Source of the DNA: Tillus elongatus
Taxonomy: Eukaryota > Arthropoda > Insecta > Coleoptera > Cleridae
Length of the DNA stretch: 64,000 nucleotides
Assembly: GCA_964006375.1 (NCBI GenBank)
Contig: OZ023266.1
Coordinates: 66,140,263-66,204,262 of the forward strand
Direction: 5' to 3'
Under the pieces are notes generated by a model, which had not been told where the DNA came from, made no database searches, and worked only from the letters and a program-made list of their open reading frames with translations. This document shows positions 24,345-39,262 of the stretch, piece by piece (position 1 is the first letter of the stretch; every line of letters starts with the position of its first letter). Both the position numbers and the translations under genes were made by a program.

Positions 24345-26165
24345 TTTCACCAACACACCACAAGGGCTTACAGCCTAAATACTATCGCACCGTGGGTCTC
24401 GACAAGGAGGAAAGAGGCAACTTGTTAATTCTGGACTTGAAGGTTTGGAGGTTCGGAGGAGAAGGAAAAACATGTGCCGGCAAGGAATTCCACAACTTGG
24501 AAGTCCTCGGGACAAAAGAGCGGGCATAACAAGATGTTCTATGTCTGGTGACCTGGACAGTAAAAGGGTGCATTCGCTCTGTTTCCCTGGTAGATCTGTT
24601 GAGGGCTGCAGGTGGAGAAACTATGGAAGAAAGCTCCTCGGAGCAGTGCCCGTGCAGATATCTATAAAAGAGAGAGAGAGAGAGAGAGGTCACCGACGGC
24701 ACGTCGGTGGGCAAGGGATGGCAGCCTTTGAGTGAGGGTAGGGTCACCGATGAGACGTATAGCTTTCTTCTGAATGGAGTCCAGGATAGCGACTGTAGAA
24801 GCAGCAGCGGCACCCCAGATGCGGAAGCAGTATTCGAGGTTTGGCCTTATTTGTGAAGTATATAAGGTATAGGGATTAGCTGGTGAAAAATATTTGCGAG
24901 CCCGGAAGAGGAAACCTAATTTCTTAGCAGCCGCTTTTGTAATTGATGTGACATGTTGGTGCCAATTGAGATTTCGATCCACAAAAATGCCAACAAGTGA
25001 AAATGACTCATTACTTTGAATAACTTGGTTGTTCATTGTGATGGGTCTAGGGCTGGTGTATCTCTTATGATATAGAAAGCAGGACTGAGATTTGGTGGGG
25101 TTAAATTGTACAAGATTTCTACTTCCCGGGCTAATATTTTTTGGAGATCCATTGAGACAGAACCCTCCATGAGTCTGCGATCCTCATCTAATTGGGCTAA
25201 AGAGACAGGCTTAGAATATTGTATATTTGAGTGGAGGGTACTGTCGTCCGCGTAACTGTGAACTGGGTTGTATGTGCTAGAGAGGAGGTCGTTGATGTGG
25301 AGAAGAAACAAAGTAGGGGCTAAAGCTGAACCTTCAGGAACTCCTGCATTAATTGGATACTGTTTAGAGGAATGGCCATCCACGACAACAGAAATGCTCC
25401 GGTTGGAGAGGAAATTTGATGTCCAGGTACAGAGTTTTGGCGGTAGGCCATAGGCCGGAAGTTTATTAAGGAGCGCTGCGTGCCAGACCTGGTTGAATGG
25501 TTTGGATATGTCTAGAGCGACAATCTGGGATTCACCGTGTAGTTCCATAGACTTGTTCCAAGAATGGGTGAGAAAGGAAAGAAGGTCGGCAGTTGATCTG
25601 CGCTGACGGAATCCATACTGCCTGTCGTGGATTAGACTGTGTTTTTCAAGAGATTTTAGTAATTCGGTGTTTATATACTTTTACATCACTGTAGAGAAAA
25701 CTGAAAGGAGAGAAATAGGCATGTAGTTGCTAGGAAGTGCTTTGGATCCTTTCTTGGGAACGGGTTGTACTCGAGCAGTTTTGCAGTTACTAGGGAATAT
25801 GCCTTTATTGTAAGATGTCTGAAACAGACGAGTCAGGACAGGAACAATTGAGAACAATTGCTGGGACCTCGCCAAGGCCAGAGGCTTTCTTGGTATTAAG
25901 AAAAGAGAGCATCTTTCGTACCTTTTTAGTTTTGAAAATGATATCCGTCATTTTATGCGCGACATTGGGGACTGTTGGTGGTTGAACATTTGGAAGTGGG
26001 TTGAGAGTAGAATTGCCGGCGAACAACGAGGCAAAAAGTTCAGCCTTGCCCAAGGCGGTAGAAACAATTTCATCCCCTGAAACAAGAGGTGGGAACGTGC
26101 TCTTGCAGAAATTATTCCCAATAGATTTAGCCTCCGCTCCCCGATCATGGTCCTTTGACGAAGTA
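24345..26165 (-). pseudogene. LINE3 copy C: longest LINE3 copy, minus strand
   Basis: The 3' end is at about 24345 (plus-strand ACACCACAAGGGCTTACAGCC). Going upstream: the thumb region (RPNLEYCFRIWGAAAAS; 24382-25036), the palm with HSYADD at 25243-25254 and GVPEGSALAPTLF (Gln of the usual PQG is Glu), the fingers (FRQRRSTADLLSF), and a pre-RT region (VRKMLSFLNTKKASGLGEVPAIVL) at 25805-26221. Frameshifts occur near 25035, 25680 and 25850, and a (GA)n expansion sits at 24667-24690. It covers more of the ORF than copies A and B but still lacks the endonuclease. Non-functional. Confidence 0.85.
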
Positions 26166-26279
26166 ACCAGTGCCATTGGTGATATAGTGCACACTAAAAA
26201 ATTCCTCAAGTTTAAAATCAATTATCCTTATCAAGCATCCTTTAACCCAAGTCGCCAAATACCTTTTTATTTTAGGTAA

Positions 26280-26640
26280 AAGCAATATAAGACAGAAGCG
26301 TCCAAATCCAAAGCAAATACAGAACAAAAGCGTCCAAATCCAAAGCAAATATAGGACAGAAGCGTCCAAATCCAAAGCAAATATAGGACAGACGCGTCCC
26401 AATCCAAAGCAAGTATAGGACACAAGCGTCCAGGAAAGTACCAATATAAGGTCAGTTCCAATTCAAAGTAATTAAGGACACAAGCGTCCAGAAAAGCACC
26501 CATACAAGGTCAAGTTTCAAAAACAAAGCACCAATACAAGGTCAGTTTGAAGCAGAGCATCTATACAGGATCAAATTCAAAGTAATCAACGCAATCAAGG
26601 ACACAAGCGTCCACAAAAAGCACCAATACAGGGTTAAAGG
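26280..26640. repeat. Minisatellite, ~33-bp unit AGCGTCCAAATCCAAAGCAA
   Basis: Four to five clear units of GACAGAAGCGTCCAAATCC followed by AAAGCAAATATAG lie at about 26288-26420. Degenerate units (ACACAAGCGTCCAG, AAGCACCAATACAAGGTCA) continue to about 26640. The minus strand is open through the array but only because the unit length suits it; it is not a gene. Confidence 0.8.
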
Positions 26641-26778
26641 CAAAATATAAGTCACAAGCGACAAAATAAAAACCAAATCAAAAAGAACTGGGAATCAGAC
26701 AAGGTAACAAAAAACTACAAATATTCATTAAATCAAATAAAATTAAGCAAGCATAATGGAGGAAGTTAATACTCTGCA

Positions 26779-26856
26779 GGGGTGTAAAGTTAGTTCGCCT
26801 CCACGTGGTGCACCCTGGATAGCGTCTACTATTAGACGTGAACTAAATGAACTAAC
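26779..26856 (+). ncRNA. HDV-like self-cleaving ribozyme at the 5' end of RH-LINE1 copy 2
   Basis: Hand fold, all helices present in HDV order. P1: 26779-26785 (GGGGTGT) with 26810-26816 (GCACCCT), 7 bp. P2: 26789-26796 (GTTAGTTC) with 26849-26856 (GAACTAAC), 8 Watson-Crick pairs. P3: 26797-26799 with 26807-26809, 3 bp. L3: TCCACGT, 7 nt. P1.1: CC of L3 with GG at 26817-26818. P4: 26822-26828 with 26833-26839, loop CTAT. The joining strand GAACTAAAT (26840-26848) supplies the candidate catalytic C at 26843. Cleavage would occur just before 26779, the exact element start set by the TSD. This class is known at 5' ends of R2 and other LINEs; its role is to release the element RNA from a host transcript. 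Confidence 0.85.
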
Positions 26857-26990
26857 CAAACCGTAACCTTCCTAGTCATGTCTTAGGAGGGCCGGGAATG
26901 CTTGCCTTAATTGGCCGGCATTGCGAGGAGAGTCCTCTATAAAAAAAACCACATCGCAAGGTCGTTGGCGGGTTGGTGCCGAGGCGATGA

Positions 26991-27351
26991 TGCTTCTGGC
27001 CGATATGGCCGAGCATTGGCAGGTTGGTAATTCTGTCGCTAACGTTAACCCTCCCCAGGGAAACCGGGCGACCTCCCTGTGTAAATGCCTATTCATGGGA
27101 TGCGGGGCTCTTCAATGGAGGTCTATTTTCCCTTGCTGCTCGTGGGACCAAACATGGACACGACTTACACAGACCCAATAGAGGAGGTGGCAGGATTCAA
27201 CCTTCCACTGGAACCTCCAGAGGGAAACAACAGGGGAAAGGAAAGTCCACCCCTAGGACGACTACCAAAGGTAGACCCTCCTATAGGAAGCTTGGTTATC
27301 GAGCTCCTAAAAAGGAGGAGGAACCTGCACCATAATTCCCTTTTCCTTTAA
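26991..27351 (+). pseudogene. RH-LINE1 copy 2 ORF1 region (short, basic)
   Basis: Two overlapping frames are conserved with copy 1. One is open from 26991 to 27335 without any ATG and ends in a Gly/Lys/Arg-rich tail (GGGRIQPSTGTSRGKQQGKG and on to KKEEEPAP). The other is an ATG-initiated 88-residue frame at 27085-27351. A third frame is open at 26921-27181. The basic tail suits an RNA-binding ORF1-like product. The start, or a frameshift between frames, is unresolved. ORF2 starts 51 bp after the longer frame ends. Confidence 0.45.
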
Positions 27352-27402
27352 GCTCCTTAACCTACTCCTTTATCCTCTATAAACCCCTATATTCCTACCC
27401 CA

Positions 27403-30400
27403 ATGCCCACCAACTTAAGGTGCATTCAAGCTAATCTGCATCATGCTAAGGCTGCGACATACCTCCTTAGCATGAAATTAAAGGAAGAGCAAATAGATAT
27501 TGCTCTTCTCCAAGAGCCCTGGACCGCTAATTCGGAACGAACTAAAGGGCTGGGTAACACTTCTGGTAAGATAGTAGAGGTGGGCTCTGGTACTAAACCC
27601 AGAGCCTGTATCTGGATCAGAAACAACTTGCAGTATTTTACACTTTCAGAGTACTGCACCAAGGACATGGCATCCATCCATCTCGTGATCACATCCGGGG
27701 GGACCAGGCTAGAAGTAGTGGCCTGTTCGGCCTATTTCTCTGGAGACAGAGATGCAGAACAACCACCTCCAGCAGAAGTGCGGAAATTGATCGCCTACTG
27801 CAAGAGGAACAATTATCACCTCGTAATGGGGTGTGATGCGAACTCCCATCACTTGGCTTGGGGGAGCACGGACACTAACAGACGAGGTGAATCATTATTT
27901 GAATACATTTTAGGGGAGGAGCTGGTTGTCAACAACATAGGCTCGGAACCCACCTTTCTTACAGCTAACCGGAGAGAGGTTATAGATCTTACGATCAGCT
28001 CAAGGCTTTTGAGCTCAAAAATCCTCAAATGGAGGGTGTCGTCTGAACCCTCATGTTCAGACCATGCCCATATCCTATTTGAAATTGAAACAGGCCCTAG
28101 ACCTGTGTTAGAGTATCGGGACCCGAGGAGGACGGATTGGGAGGGATACAAACAGTCCCTCGCCGGCAGACTTGGGTCCGCAATCCCCACAGTGAGGGAT
28201 CGTGATGAGATCGAGATTGCGGCCGAACAGGTTAGGGAAGCTGTGGTCTCTGCCTATCACGAAAACTGTCCACTGAGGTCAAAGAGAGACAGTCGGGGGT
28301 CTACTTGGTGGAATAATAACCTCGATATACTACGAAGAGAAGTTAGACGTCTCTTCAATCGTGCTAAGATTACAGGCAACTAGGAGCAATATAAAACTGC
28401 TCTAACGCATTATAATAAAGAGATCAGGAACGCTAAGAGGGAGTCCTGGAGGAGGTTCTGCGGGGACATTAATAATGTGCCCAGCAGCGCCAGAATCCAC
28501 AGGATTCTCTCACGCGACCGTGTACAGGAACTGGGATCGATAAAACGACCAGATGGTTCCTTTACTGAATCTCGGAAAGAAACGTTAGAGCTCTTAGCAC
28601 ACACACACTTCCCAGATTGTCTGATCCTGAGCAACGGTGAGGTCCTACCAGCTGAGGGACGATCTAAACGCCCCCAAAGGGAGGACTGGCTAGTTGCTCG
28701 GAGAATAGTTACAGCCTCGGCAGTGGAGTGTGCTGTGAATCATTTCCAGCCATTCAAGTCGCCAGGGGAGGATGGGGTGGTACCGGTCCTACTACAAAAG
28801 GGACTGGAGATTCTCCTACCCTTCCTTATCAGGCTGTTCAGAGCCAGTCTGGCCTGGAACTATACTCCTTCCAGCTGGACGGTGGTTAGGGGGGTTTACA
28901 TTCCCAAATTGGGACGTAATGACCTCCTACCTACTTCACTGAGACCTCTCAGTATTACATCATTCCTCCTGAAGGGATTGGAAAAAATACTGGACGGACA
29001 CATTAGGGGGAACATCTTACCCAAGAACCCCCTAAATACCCACCAGTATGCCTATCAAACTGGCAAATCAACTGAGTTAGCGCTCAATAACCTCGTCGAG
29101 AAGATCACACACTCTCTGGAAAATGGAGAGGTTGCGGTGGCGGCATTTCTCGACATAGAAGGAGCATTTAATAATGCATTACCGATCTCCCTCTACGAGG
29201 CCACTATCGCTAGGGGGGTGGAACCTACCATCTGTGGCTGGATCGGAAACATGCTGCACAATCGGACCATTATTACCTCATTACGGGGAGAGGTGGTCAG
29301 CGTTAGGGCTGCGAGAGGGTGTCCTCAGGGGGGCGTTCTATCCCCCCTGTTGTGGTCCCTCTTTGTGGACGACCTGCTGGCTATCCTCGGACTCTGGGAG
29401 GTTGAGGTCCAGGCGTATGCGGATGATCTTGTCATAATGGTTAGAGGTAAATCTGAGGAGGAACTGTCTAGTACTCTTCAAGAAGCACTAAATGTAGTCA
29501 ATGATTGGTGCCGTAGGGAACAGATGTCTGTGAACCCTCGCAAAACGATCATTGTCCCGTTCACCAGAAGAAGAAGGTTGGACAAATTAAAACCACCTAA
29601 TCTTATGGGGGAAAACATTCCATTTTCGGACCAAGCAAAATATCTGGGAGTTATCCTAGATAAGAAGCTCAACTGGGACAGACAGTTAGAAAATGTTATC
29701 CGCAGGGCTAAGATGTCCCTGTGGACCTGCCGGAGAATCTGTGGGAACAACTGGGGAACAAACCCCCAACAGATGTACTGGCTCTATGTAGTGGTTATCA
29801 GACCTATGATAACATATGGAGCCATAGTTTGGTGGCCTAAGGTGCTACGTGGTACCGCGAGGGCCAAACTGGCTCATCTACAGAGACAAGCATGTCTGAT
29901 GATAACGGGAGCGATAAGCACCGCACCATCAGTCGCTCTGGAGGTCCTCCTCAATATTCCCCCACTTCACATATGGTTGGAGAGGGTGGCGAGGTGGACA
30001 ACGTACAGACTAAAACAAACGGCAGATAACATGCCGAGGGAAGTCAGTCTGAGGGGGTCCGGACTCCTTGATGACAGTGATTGTCACAGGATTCTGGGAA
30101 TGGTCTCGGACTTGATGCCTACAAAAATCAGCAGAGATCCGTCTTTCAAGACCGTCCTCCCGGAAAGGGAGGACTGGGACCGGAACCAATCGACCCTGTT
30201 GAGAGCGGACCTCTGCTGGTACTCTGACGGCTCCAAAACCAATATGGGAGTAGGAGCCGGCGCATATGGGGGCAGCACCGATGCTAGACTATCAGCTAGC
30301 CTCGGCAAGTACGCAACCATACACCAGGCAGAAGTTTATGCCATCGAGATGTGTGCAAAGGAAAGCTTAAAAGACCTATGCACAAACAAATCGATAAAGA

Positions 30401-31050
30401 TATTTGCAGATAGCCAAGCTGCAATAAAGGCTCTTGGTTCCTACCGTTGCAATTCAAAGACGGTATGGAGTTGTAAATCTGCCCTTAACGAATTGGGCAG
30501 CTGTAATGAGGTGTCGCTGGTCTGGATACCGGGTCACTCGGACCATGATGGCAACGTTGCGGCAGACGCGCTTGCCAGGAGTGGTGCCCAGTGTGACTTT
30601 GTCGGACCAGAACCGGTGCTGGGAATAACATATTGCACAGCAAAACGCACCTTAAAGACCTGGACAGATAGAAGGACAATTCAATATTGGCAAAATCTTC
30701 CAGGATTAGCTCACTCTAAGGCCTTCATAAATGGCCTGTCTGAGTCAAGGGCTAAGAAACTTCTAGAGTTGAACAGACAACAACTGAGTACTCTAGTCGG
30801 CCTGTATACAGGACACTGTCGCTTGCGGCATCACATGCACCGTATTGGGATCGGTCAGGAGACCGAGTGCCGGCTGTGTATGGAGGATGACGAAACAGCA
30901 GAGCACGTGATGTGTTCCTGTCCGGCAGCGGATAGGACTAGACACCTGCTCTTTGGCAAGGTAAAGCTTGCTCCAGAGGATCTGGATCAACTTTCGCCCG
31001 CAAAGGTTATCGACCTCTGTAGGAGGCTGGATTTGTTGGGCGAAATATAG
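27403..31050 (+). pseudogene. RH-LINE1 copy 2 ORF2 (AP endonuclease-RT-RNase H), one nonsense codon
   Basis: A 1215-codon frame from ATG 27403, continuous except for TAG at 28381-28383, where copy 1 has a Trp codon. Endonuclease at residues 1-225: Glu38 in LLQEPW, Asp145/Asn147 in GCDANSHH, Ser219-Asp220-His221 in SDH. RT from about 430 to 760 with QYAYQTGKS, LDIEGAFNN, GCPQGGVLSPLLWSLFVDD and YADD at 672-675 (29416-29427). RNase H from about 936 with Asp942 in YSDGS, AEVYAIEMCA, ADSQAAI and VAADALA. The C-terminal cluster CRLCMEDDETAEHVMCSC resembles the zinc-binding end of I/LOA-like LINEs. One point change makes it inactive. Roles: nick the target, reverse transcribe in place, remove RNA. 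Confidence 0.95.
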
Positions 31051-31115
31051 ACATTAGGCGTGAGCCACAATAGACCTTATGGTCGCGGTGGAGGGACCGA
31101 TGTGGACCACTCACA

Positions 31116-31132
31116 AACTAACCTAACCTACC
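31116..31132 (+). repeat. AACCT (TTAGG complement) 3' tail of RH-LINE1 copy 2
   Basis: The element ends AACTAACCTAACCTA directly before the TSD. Copy 1 has about four units (5677-5700, minus strand) and copy 3 about three (16429-16444). This is the common arthropod telomere unit, used here as the LINE tail instead of poly(A). Confidence 0.8.
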
Positions 31133-31143
31133 AATACTCTGCA

Positions 31144-33889
<2,746 letters not shown>

Positions 33890-34860
33890 GTTGCCAATTA
33901 GACAGGAAATATACTGACTCTCAAAAAAATCCAAACACCTTGTAAGAGTTCATCAATTTTAGTAAAATTTATACATAATTTGTGTTTTTCAAACTTAAAT
34001 ACTGCTGCAAATTGAATCATATCTTCCACATAGCCGTGATAATCTACTCTCCTCAGAAAGGCATTGTCATGAAATGAGACCATAACTTGCCACAAAGAAA
34101 ATATTCGTATTCCTGTACCCATAGACTTCTGAAACGTTATATTACCCGAGCTTTAACGAGAAAATGTTAATTTTCACCAAATCACTCCTTATTTATCATC
34201 TACCCCCTGAAGAGATCTTACCCAAAAACAATTCGAAGCGTTACTTTGTCGGGTGCTAATTGGATACCAAATTTGAAGATGATATCTCAATTCGTTCGAA
34301 AGTTATTGCGCCTAGTAACAGACAACGTACAAGCCGACAGACCGACTGGCCGAAGACAAAAAAATTTCATTCCAGAATCAAGTTTTCTATATGTTTTGAG
34401 ACTTTTTACGCCGTTTTACCCACAAAAAAATCGAAATCTCTGTCACCGATATTCCACCCCCACACATTCAACCCTTAATTTAATTTCAGCACAGAATATC
34501 AGATGATTGATGAAATTGAAAGTTTGCTAATAAACAACCCCTAAAACGTCATATTACTCGAGTTTTAACGGAAAAATGTCAATTTTCACCAAATCACCCC
34601 CATCCATCCTCTACCCTCTAGAGCGATTTTACCCAAAACAATCCTAATCGTTGGTTTGTCAGGTGCTAACGGTATACCACATTTAAAGACGACATCTCAA
34701 TTCGTTCTAAAGTTATCAGGACTACAGACAGGCAAAAAAAATGTTCGTTCCCAAATCATGTTTTCTATGTTTTGACACTTTTTACGACGTTTAAGCGAAA
34801 AAAAAAATTGAAATTTTTGTTGCCGATACCATACGTCCACACGTATTGACGATGTGGAAG
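33890..34860. repeat. X-family dispersed repeat
   Basis: Diagnostic blocks: TGTGGTCAAG/CCACAAAGAAAATATTCGTATTCCTG, AACGTTATATTAC, TTTTCACCAAATCA, ACAATTCGAAGCGTT, TTTGTCGGGTGCTAA, GATGATATCTCAATTCGTTCG, ACAGACAGACG-type tracts, and a terminal TATTGACGATGTGGAAGTA. Two partial units lie in tandem (break at about 34530). The same blocks recur on both strands at 54230-56720. No coding capacity. Confidence 0.7.
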
Positions 34861-34904
34861 TAAATATGATTACATTTTCAAAGTAAAATATTAAAAGATA
34901 AAAA

Positions 34905-35940
<1,036 letters not shown>

Positions 35941-36360
35941 GTGTCTCCCCGGATCGACGCATGAATAGGTGAAAAAGATTGTAATTTTTTTAGCTGAGAC
36001 TTCAGTTTCTGGGACTAAGCCCTACTTGAGTAGAAAATAACTGGCATCATAATTTTAATTTCCAAAAATCAAGTATGTCTTGGAAATTCACAAAAGAAAT
36101 AATTTTTTACACCAGTACAGTGCCTTTTCTCTAGGAGATACGAAAAAAAATTATTAAGAAAAATGATCGGAAAGAAAAACTGAGTAGGAATACAAAACTT
36201 CAAAGTCCTAAGTCAACTTTGATATGAACCGTGGGATGTGTTTCAAAGGTAATTCTACTACTAAATTTTCTGTAATTAATTACTTATGTATACTTTGAAT
36301 ATAATATCCCGGGCATGGGGCCGATACAAAGTATGACGCAAGTAAAACCTTTGTTGACGG
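35941..36360. other. Intergenic, no feature recognised
   Basis: AT-rich; only short spurious frames. Confidence 0.5.
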
Positions 36361-36411
36361 GTGCCCAGATAGCGTAGCGGTTACCATGCTCGCATCGAAA
36401 GGGAGACAGGG
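36361..36411 (+). repeat. tRNA-like SINE head fragment (A box only)
   Basis: AGATAGCGTAGCGGTTACC holds an A-box-like TAGCGTAGCGG (36370-36380), followed by an anticodon-arm-like CTCGCATCGAAAGGGAGAC. The expected B box is missing because sequence switches to the LINE5 inverted arm at about 36412. Probably a broken SINE, not a tRNA gene. Confidence 0.45.
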
Positions 36412-36413
36412 TC

Positions 36414-36689
36414 ACTGACATTTATTACGCTTTTGTTAACTATTATATCTATTGTTGAGGGTGTGTTACCGTTAGAAGGGTAGTGTGTTGGTGTCGGCGT
36501 AAACATACTCGTCAAGTTATTGTTATTGCAATACCTGTTTAAAACATTCCCATTTGTGTTATTGGTTCTATTTGACCAGTTGCTGTGTCTCGAGTTTAGG
36601 TCACCAATGACTAATACTTTATGACCTAGAAGTGCATCTAAACAGGTAGGTGTAATGGTATATTTCTTGGGTTATTGTAAACAGCAATA
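36414..36689 (-). repeat. Inverted copy of the LINE5 endonuclease end
   Basis: The reverse complement of 36697-36968 with about 85-90% identity, separated by a loop of roughly 8 bases (36690-36696). Shared blocks include GTTATTGTAAACAGCAATA and CACCAATGACTAATACTTTA. Together they form a 555-bp near-palindrome. Confidence 0.85.
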
Positions 36690-36696
36690 CACATCT

Positions 36697-38960
36697 TATT
36701 GCTGTTTACAATAACCCAAGAAATAACATTACACCTAACAATTTAGATGCACTTCTAGGTATGGGCAATAAAGTATTAGTCATTGGTGACCTACACTCGA
36801 GACACAGCAACTTGTGAAATAGAACCAATAACACAAATACCATATCAGGTACTGCAATAACAAAAACTTGACGATTATGTTTACGCTGACACAAACACAC
36901 TACCCTCCTAACGGTAACACACACTCAACAATAAATATAATAATTAACAAAAACGTAATAAATGTCAGTTGGGATTATGGTCAATAGACTCTGATCATAA
37001 TACCATTATCTTCACGTTAAACAATCAGTACAAACAAGACCGACTAAAAATAATTTCAAGCTACACTAATACTAACTGGACATAATTCCAAAAAACGCTT
37101 AACAGAAAGATTACCATCAACAATACTATTGATTCTATTGATAAAATTGAAGAGGAGGTAAAAAAACTAACTCTAAAATTCAAAAAGCTAAAAACAAACA
37201 CTGTAATACAAAACGATCAACCCGACAAAATATTTCATTCCCACCGATATAAAAGAACTTATTAAAGACAAAAACAAACACAGGAAGCTATGGCAAAAAC
37301 ATTAAACCCACAATACAAAATTTCTGTGGGCCAAAAATTCAAAATAATAAAGCAAAAGATAAAAGATAATACTAACAGAAAATGGACACAAAAAATGCAA
37401 AACCTTACACCAAATAATAACACACTATGGAAAATGACAAAAGCACTATAGAACCCACACAGCAACATGCCGCCTTTAGAACATGACAATAAAACATTTT
37501 ATAGAGACCAAGAAAAAGCTAACGTAATAGCAGACGTATTAGAAACCACCCACCAAACAGACCCAGTCTGCGATGAACAACAAAACAATTTAATAAACGA
37601 AACACAAGACTTTCTTAACAATAGACAAACAATGGACACACAAACTAGGTAAAAAAATCACTTCACCCCAAGAAATCAAACAAATTATCAAAACCCTACC
37701 CAATAATAACGCCCCAGGGCTGATGAAATCGACAACAAATTAATTAAAAATATCTCACAAAAAGCCATAGTCCAATTAACGTATATAGTAAATGCAATTC
37801 TGATCCTACAACATTACCCAACCCAATGGAAAATTGCCCACGTTGTTGCTGTCTCCAAACCCAATAAAGATCAAAAAGATCCACACAAGTATCGCCCTAT
37901 AAGCTCGTTAAACAACCTATCTAAAATAGTAGAAAAAATAATTCTCAATAAATTTAAATCTATAGAAAGAATAAATAAACTTTTGATAGACTGTCAGTTT
38001 GGTTTTAGGGAAAAACATAGCACTGTGCATCAAGTAACACGAATAGTAAACGACACAACACAAAATTTTAATAGACAAAGTAACGACAATGGTTTTACTA
38101 GACATACAGACGGCATTTGATAAAGTATGGATAGTCGGATTACTGGCCAAACTAATAAAACTCAAATTTCCCTACCATCTTGTTAGACTGATACACTCAT
38201 ACTTATCAGACAGGCGCTTTCAAGTAAAAATTTACAATAGCACATCAACTGAAAAACAACTCCGGGCAGGAGTGTCGCAAAGTTCTATACTTGGACCAAA
38301 ACTGTTCAACTATTTTTATTAACGATATACCTACGTTCCCTAAGACCAACCTGGCTCTCTATGCAGATGATACTGCCATATATGCACATTCCTTTTCAGC
38401 AGAAGTTGCCAATAAACAGATACAAATTCATCTTGATATTCTTCAAAATTACCTAAAGACTTGGAAAATATCACTCAACTCTGAAAAAACGGAGACAATA
38501 GTATTTACTAGAAAAACAAACGATTCCAAGATATTTAACCATCTAAAAGTAGGAGACAAAAAAATAAAGCCCAGGCTAATAGTAAATTACCTAGGAGTAC
38601 AATTGAACAGCAGACTTAATTTCAAACAACATATTAAAACTGTTCTAAATAAAGCTCATATCGCAATGAAGTACATGTACCCCCTAATGGCAAGAGACAG
38701 TAAACTTAGCAGCGAAAACAAAAAATGAATCTATACTAGTGTGGTGCTCAGTATCAGATACGACAATTAAACCCATTGACAAGACAAATAACATACATAA
38801 GCTATAATAACAGTCCTTATAGAATCAAACATAGACTGCCGTATCAAAATCTACAAATATTTAAAACGCCCATAACCGCTTGATACGCGAATTCACATTA
38901 GCCATGGTTAGAAAGCTGTATGTTATACAAATAAAATCATTTTGCAACATAGCAAGTAAT
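36697..38960 (+). pseudogene. LINE5: decayed jockey-like LINE (endonuclease end plus RT)
   Basis: The plus strand starts in an endonuclease-like segment (NNLDALLGMGNKVLVIGDL.SRHS, 36710-36830). It continues with a Lys/Asn-rich linker (37000-37450), then RT blocks: KDPHKYRPISSLNNLSK, LIDCQFGFREKHSTVHQV, VLLDIQTAFDKVW, GVSQSSILGPKLF, LALYADDTAIYAHS (YADD at 38360-38371) and VNYLGVQLNSRLNFKQHI. It ends near 38890-38960. At least five frameshifts or stops are present (for example 37453, 37651, 38085, 38322). Motif style fits the jockey clade. The 5' end carries an inverted duplication (36414-36689). Confidence 0.85.
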
Positions 38961-39214
38961 AATAATTATCTTAAATAGGTTTTTGTAAACACTTTCCCTA
39001 TATACAACCCCACAACTTGTACAATATAATTATAATAACTAAATAGAAAACACATTAATTGCTATAAGGAAGTACTTTTTTCCTTTGTAAATAACAAATT
39101 AGAGATAAGTTATATTATTTTAACAGGAGCTTTATATTTAAGTCGTAGTATATATACAAATTGTAAATTTTTGTAAATTTGTTAAAATATAATATAGACC
39201 TTTAGAATTGAATT
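38961..39214. other. Intergenic, no feature recognised
   Basis: AT-rich flank of LINE5. Confidence 0.4.
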
Positions 39215-39262
39215 GCTCGCATCCCACGTAGAAGGTGACGCGATCGAATCCAGCTGGATGCA
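39215..39262 (+). repeat. tRNA-like SINE fragment (B box only)
   Basis: GCTCGCATCCCACGTAGAAG precedes a B-box-like GATCGAATCC (39242-39251). It shares TGCTCGCATC with the head fragment at 36361-36411. No A box is visible. Likely the other half of a related SINE. Confidence 0.4.

Larger units (their letters stand above)
26779..31132 (+). mobile_element. RH-LINE1 copy 2: near full-length RNase H-bearing LINE
   Basis: 4354 bp, bounded by an 11-bp target duplication aatactctgca (26768-26778 and 31133-31143). It starts GGGGTGTAAAG with an HDV-like ribozyme and ends with a 3' UTR and CTAACCTAACCTA. It matches copy 1 (5677-10036) almost base for base and end for end, which independently confirms both element ends. 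One in-frame stop separates it from an intact ORF2. Confidence 0.95.

Noticed and set aside
26145..26503. Minus-strand frames through the minisatellite
   Set aside because: Open only because of the repeat unit; the residue pattern simply repeats.
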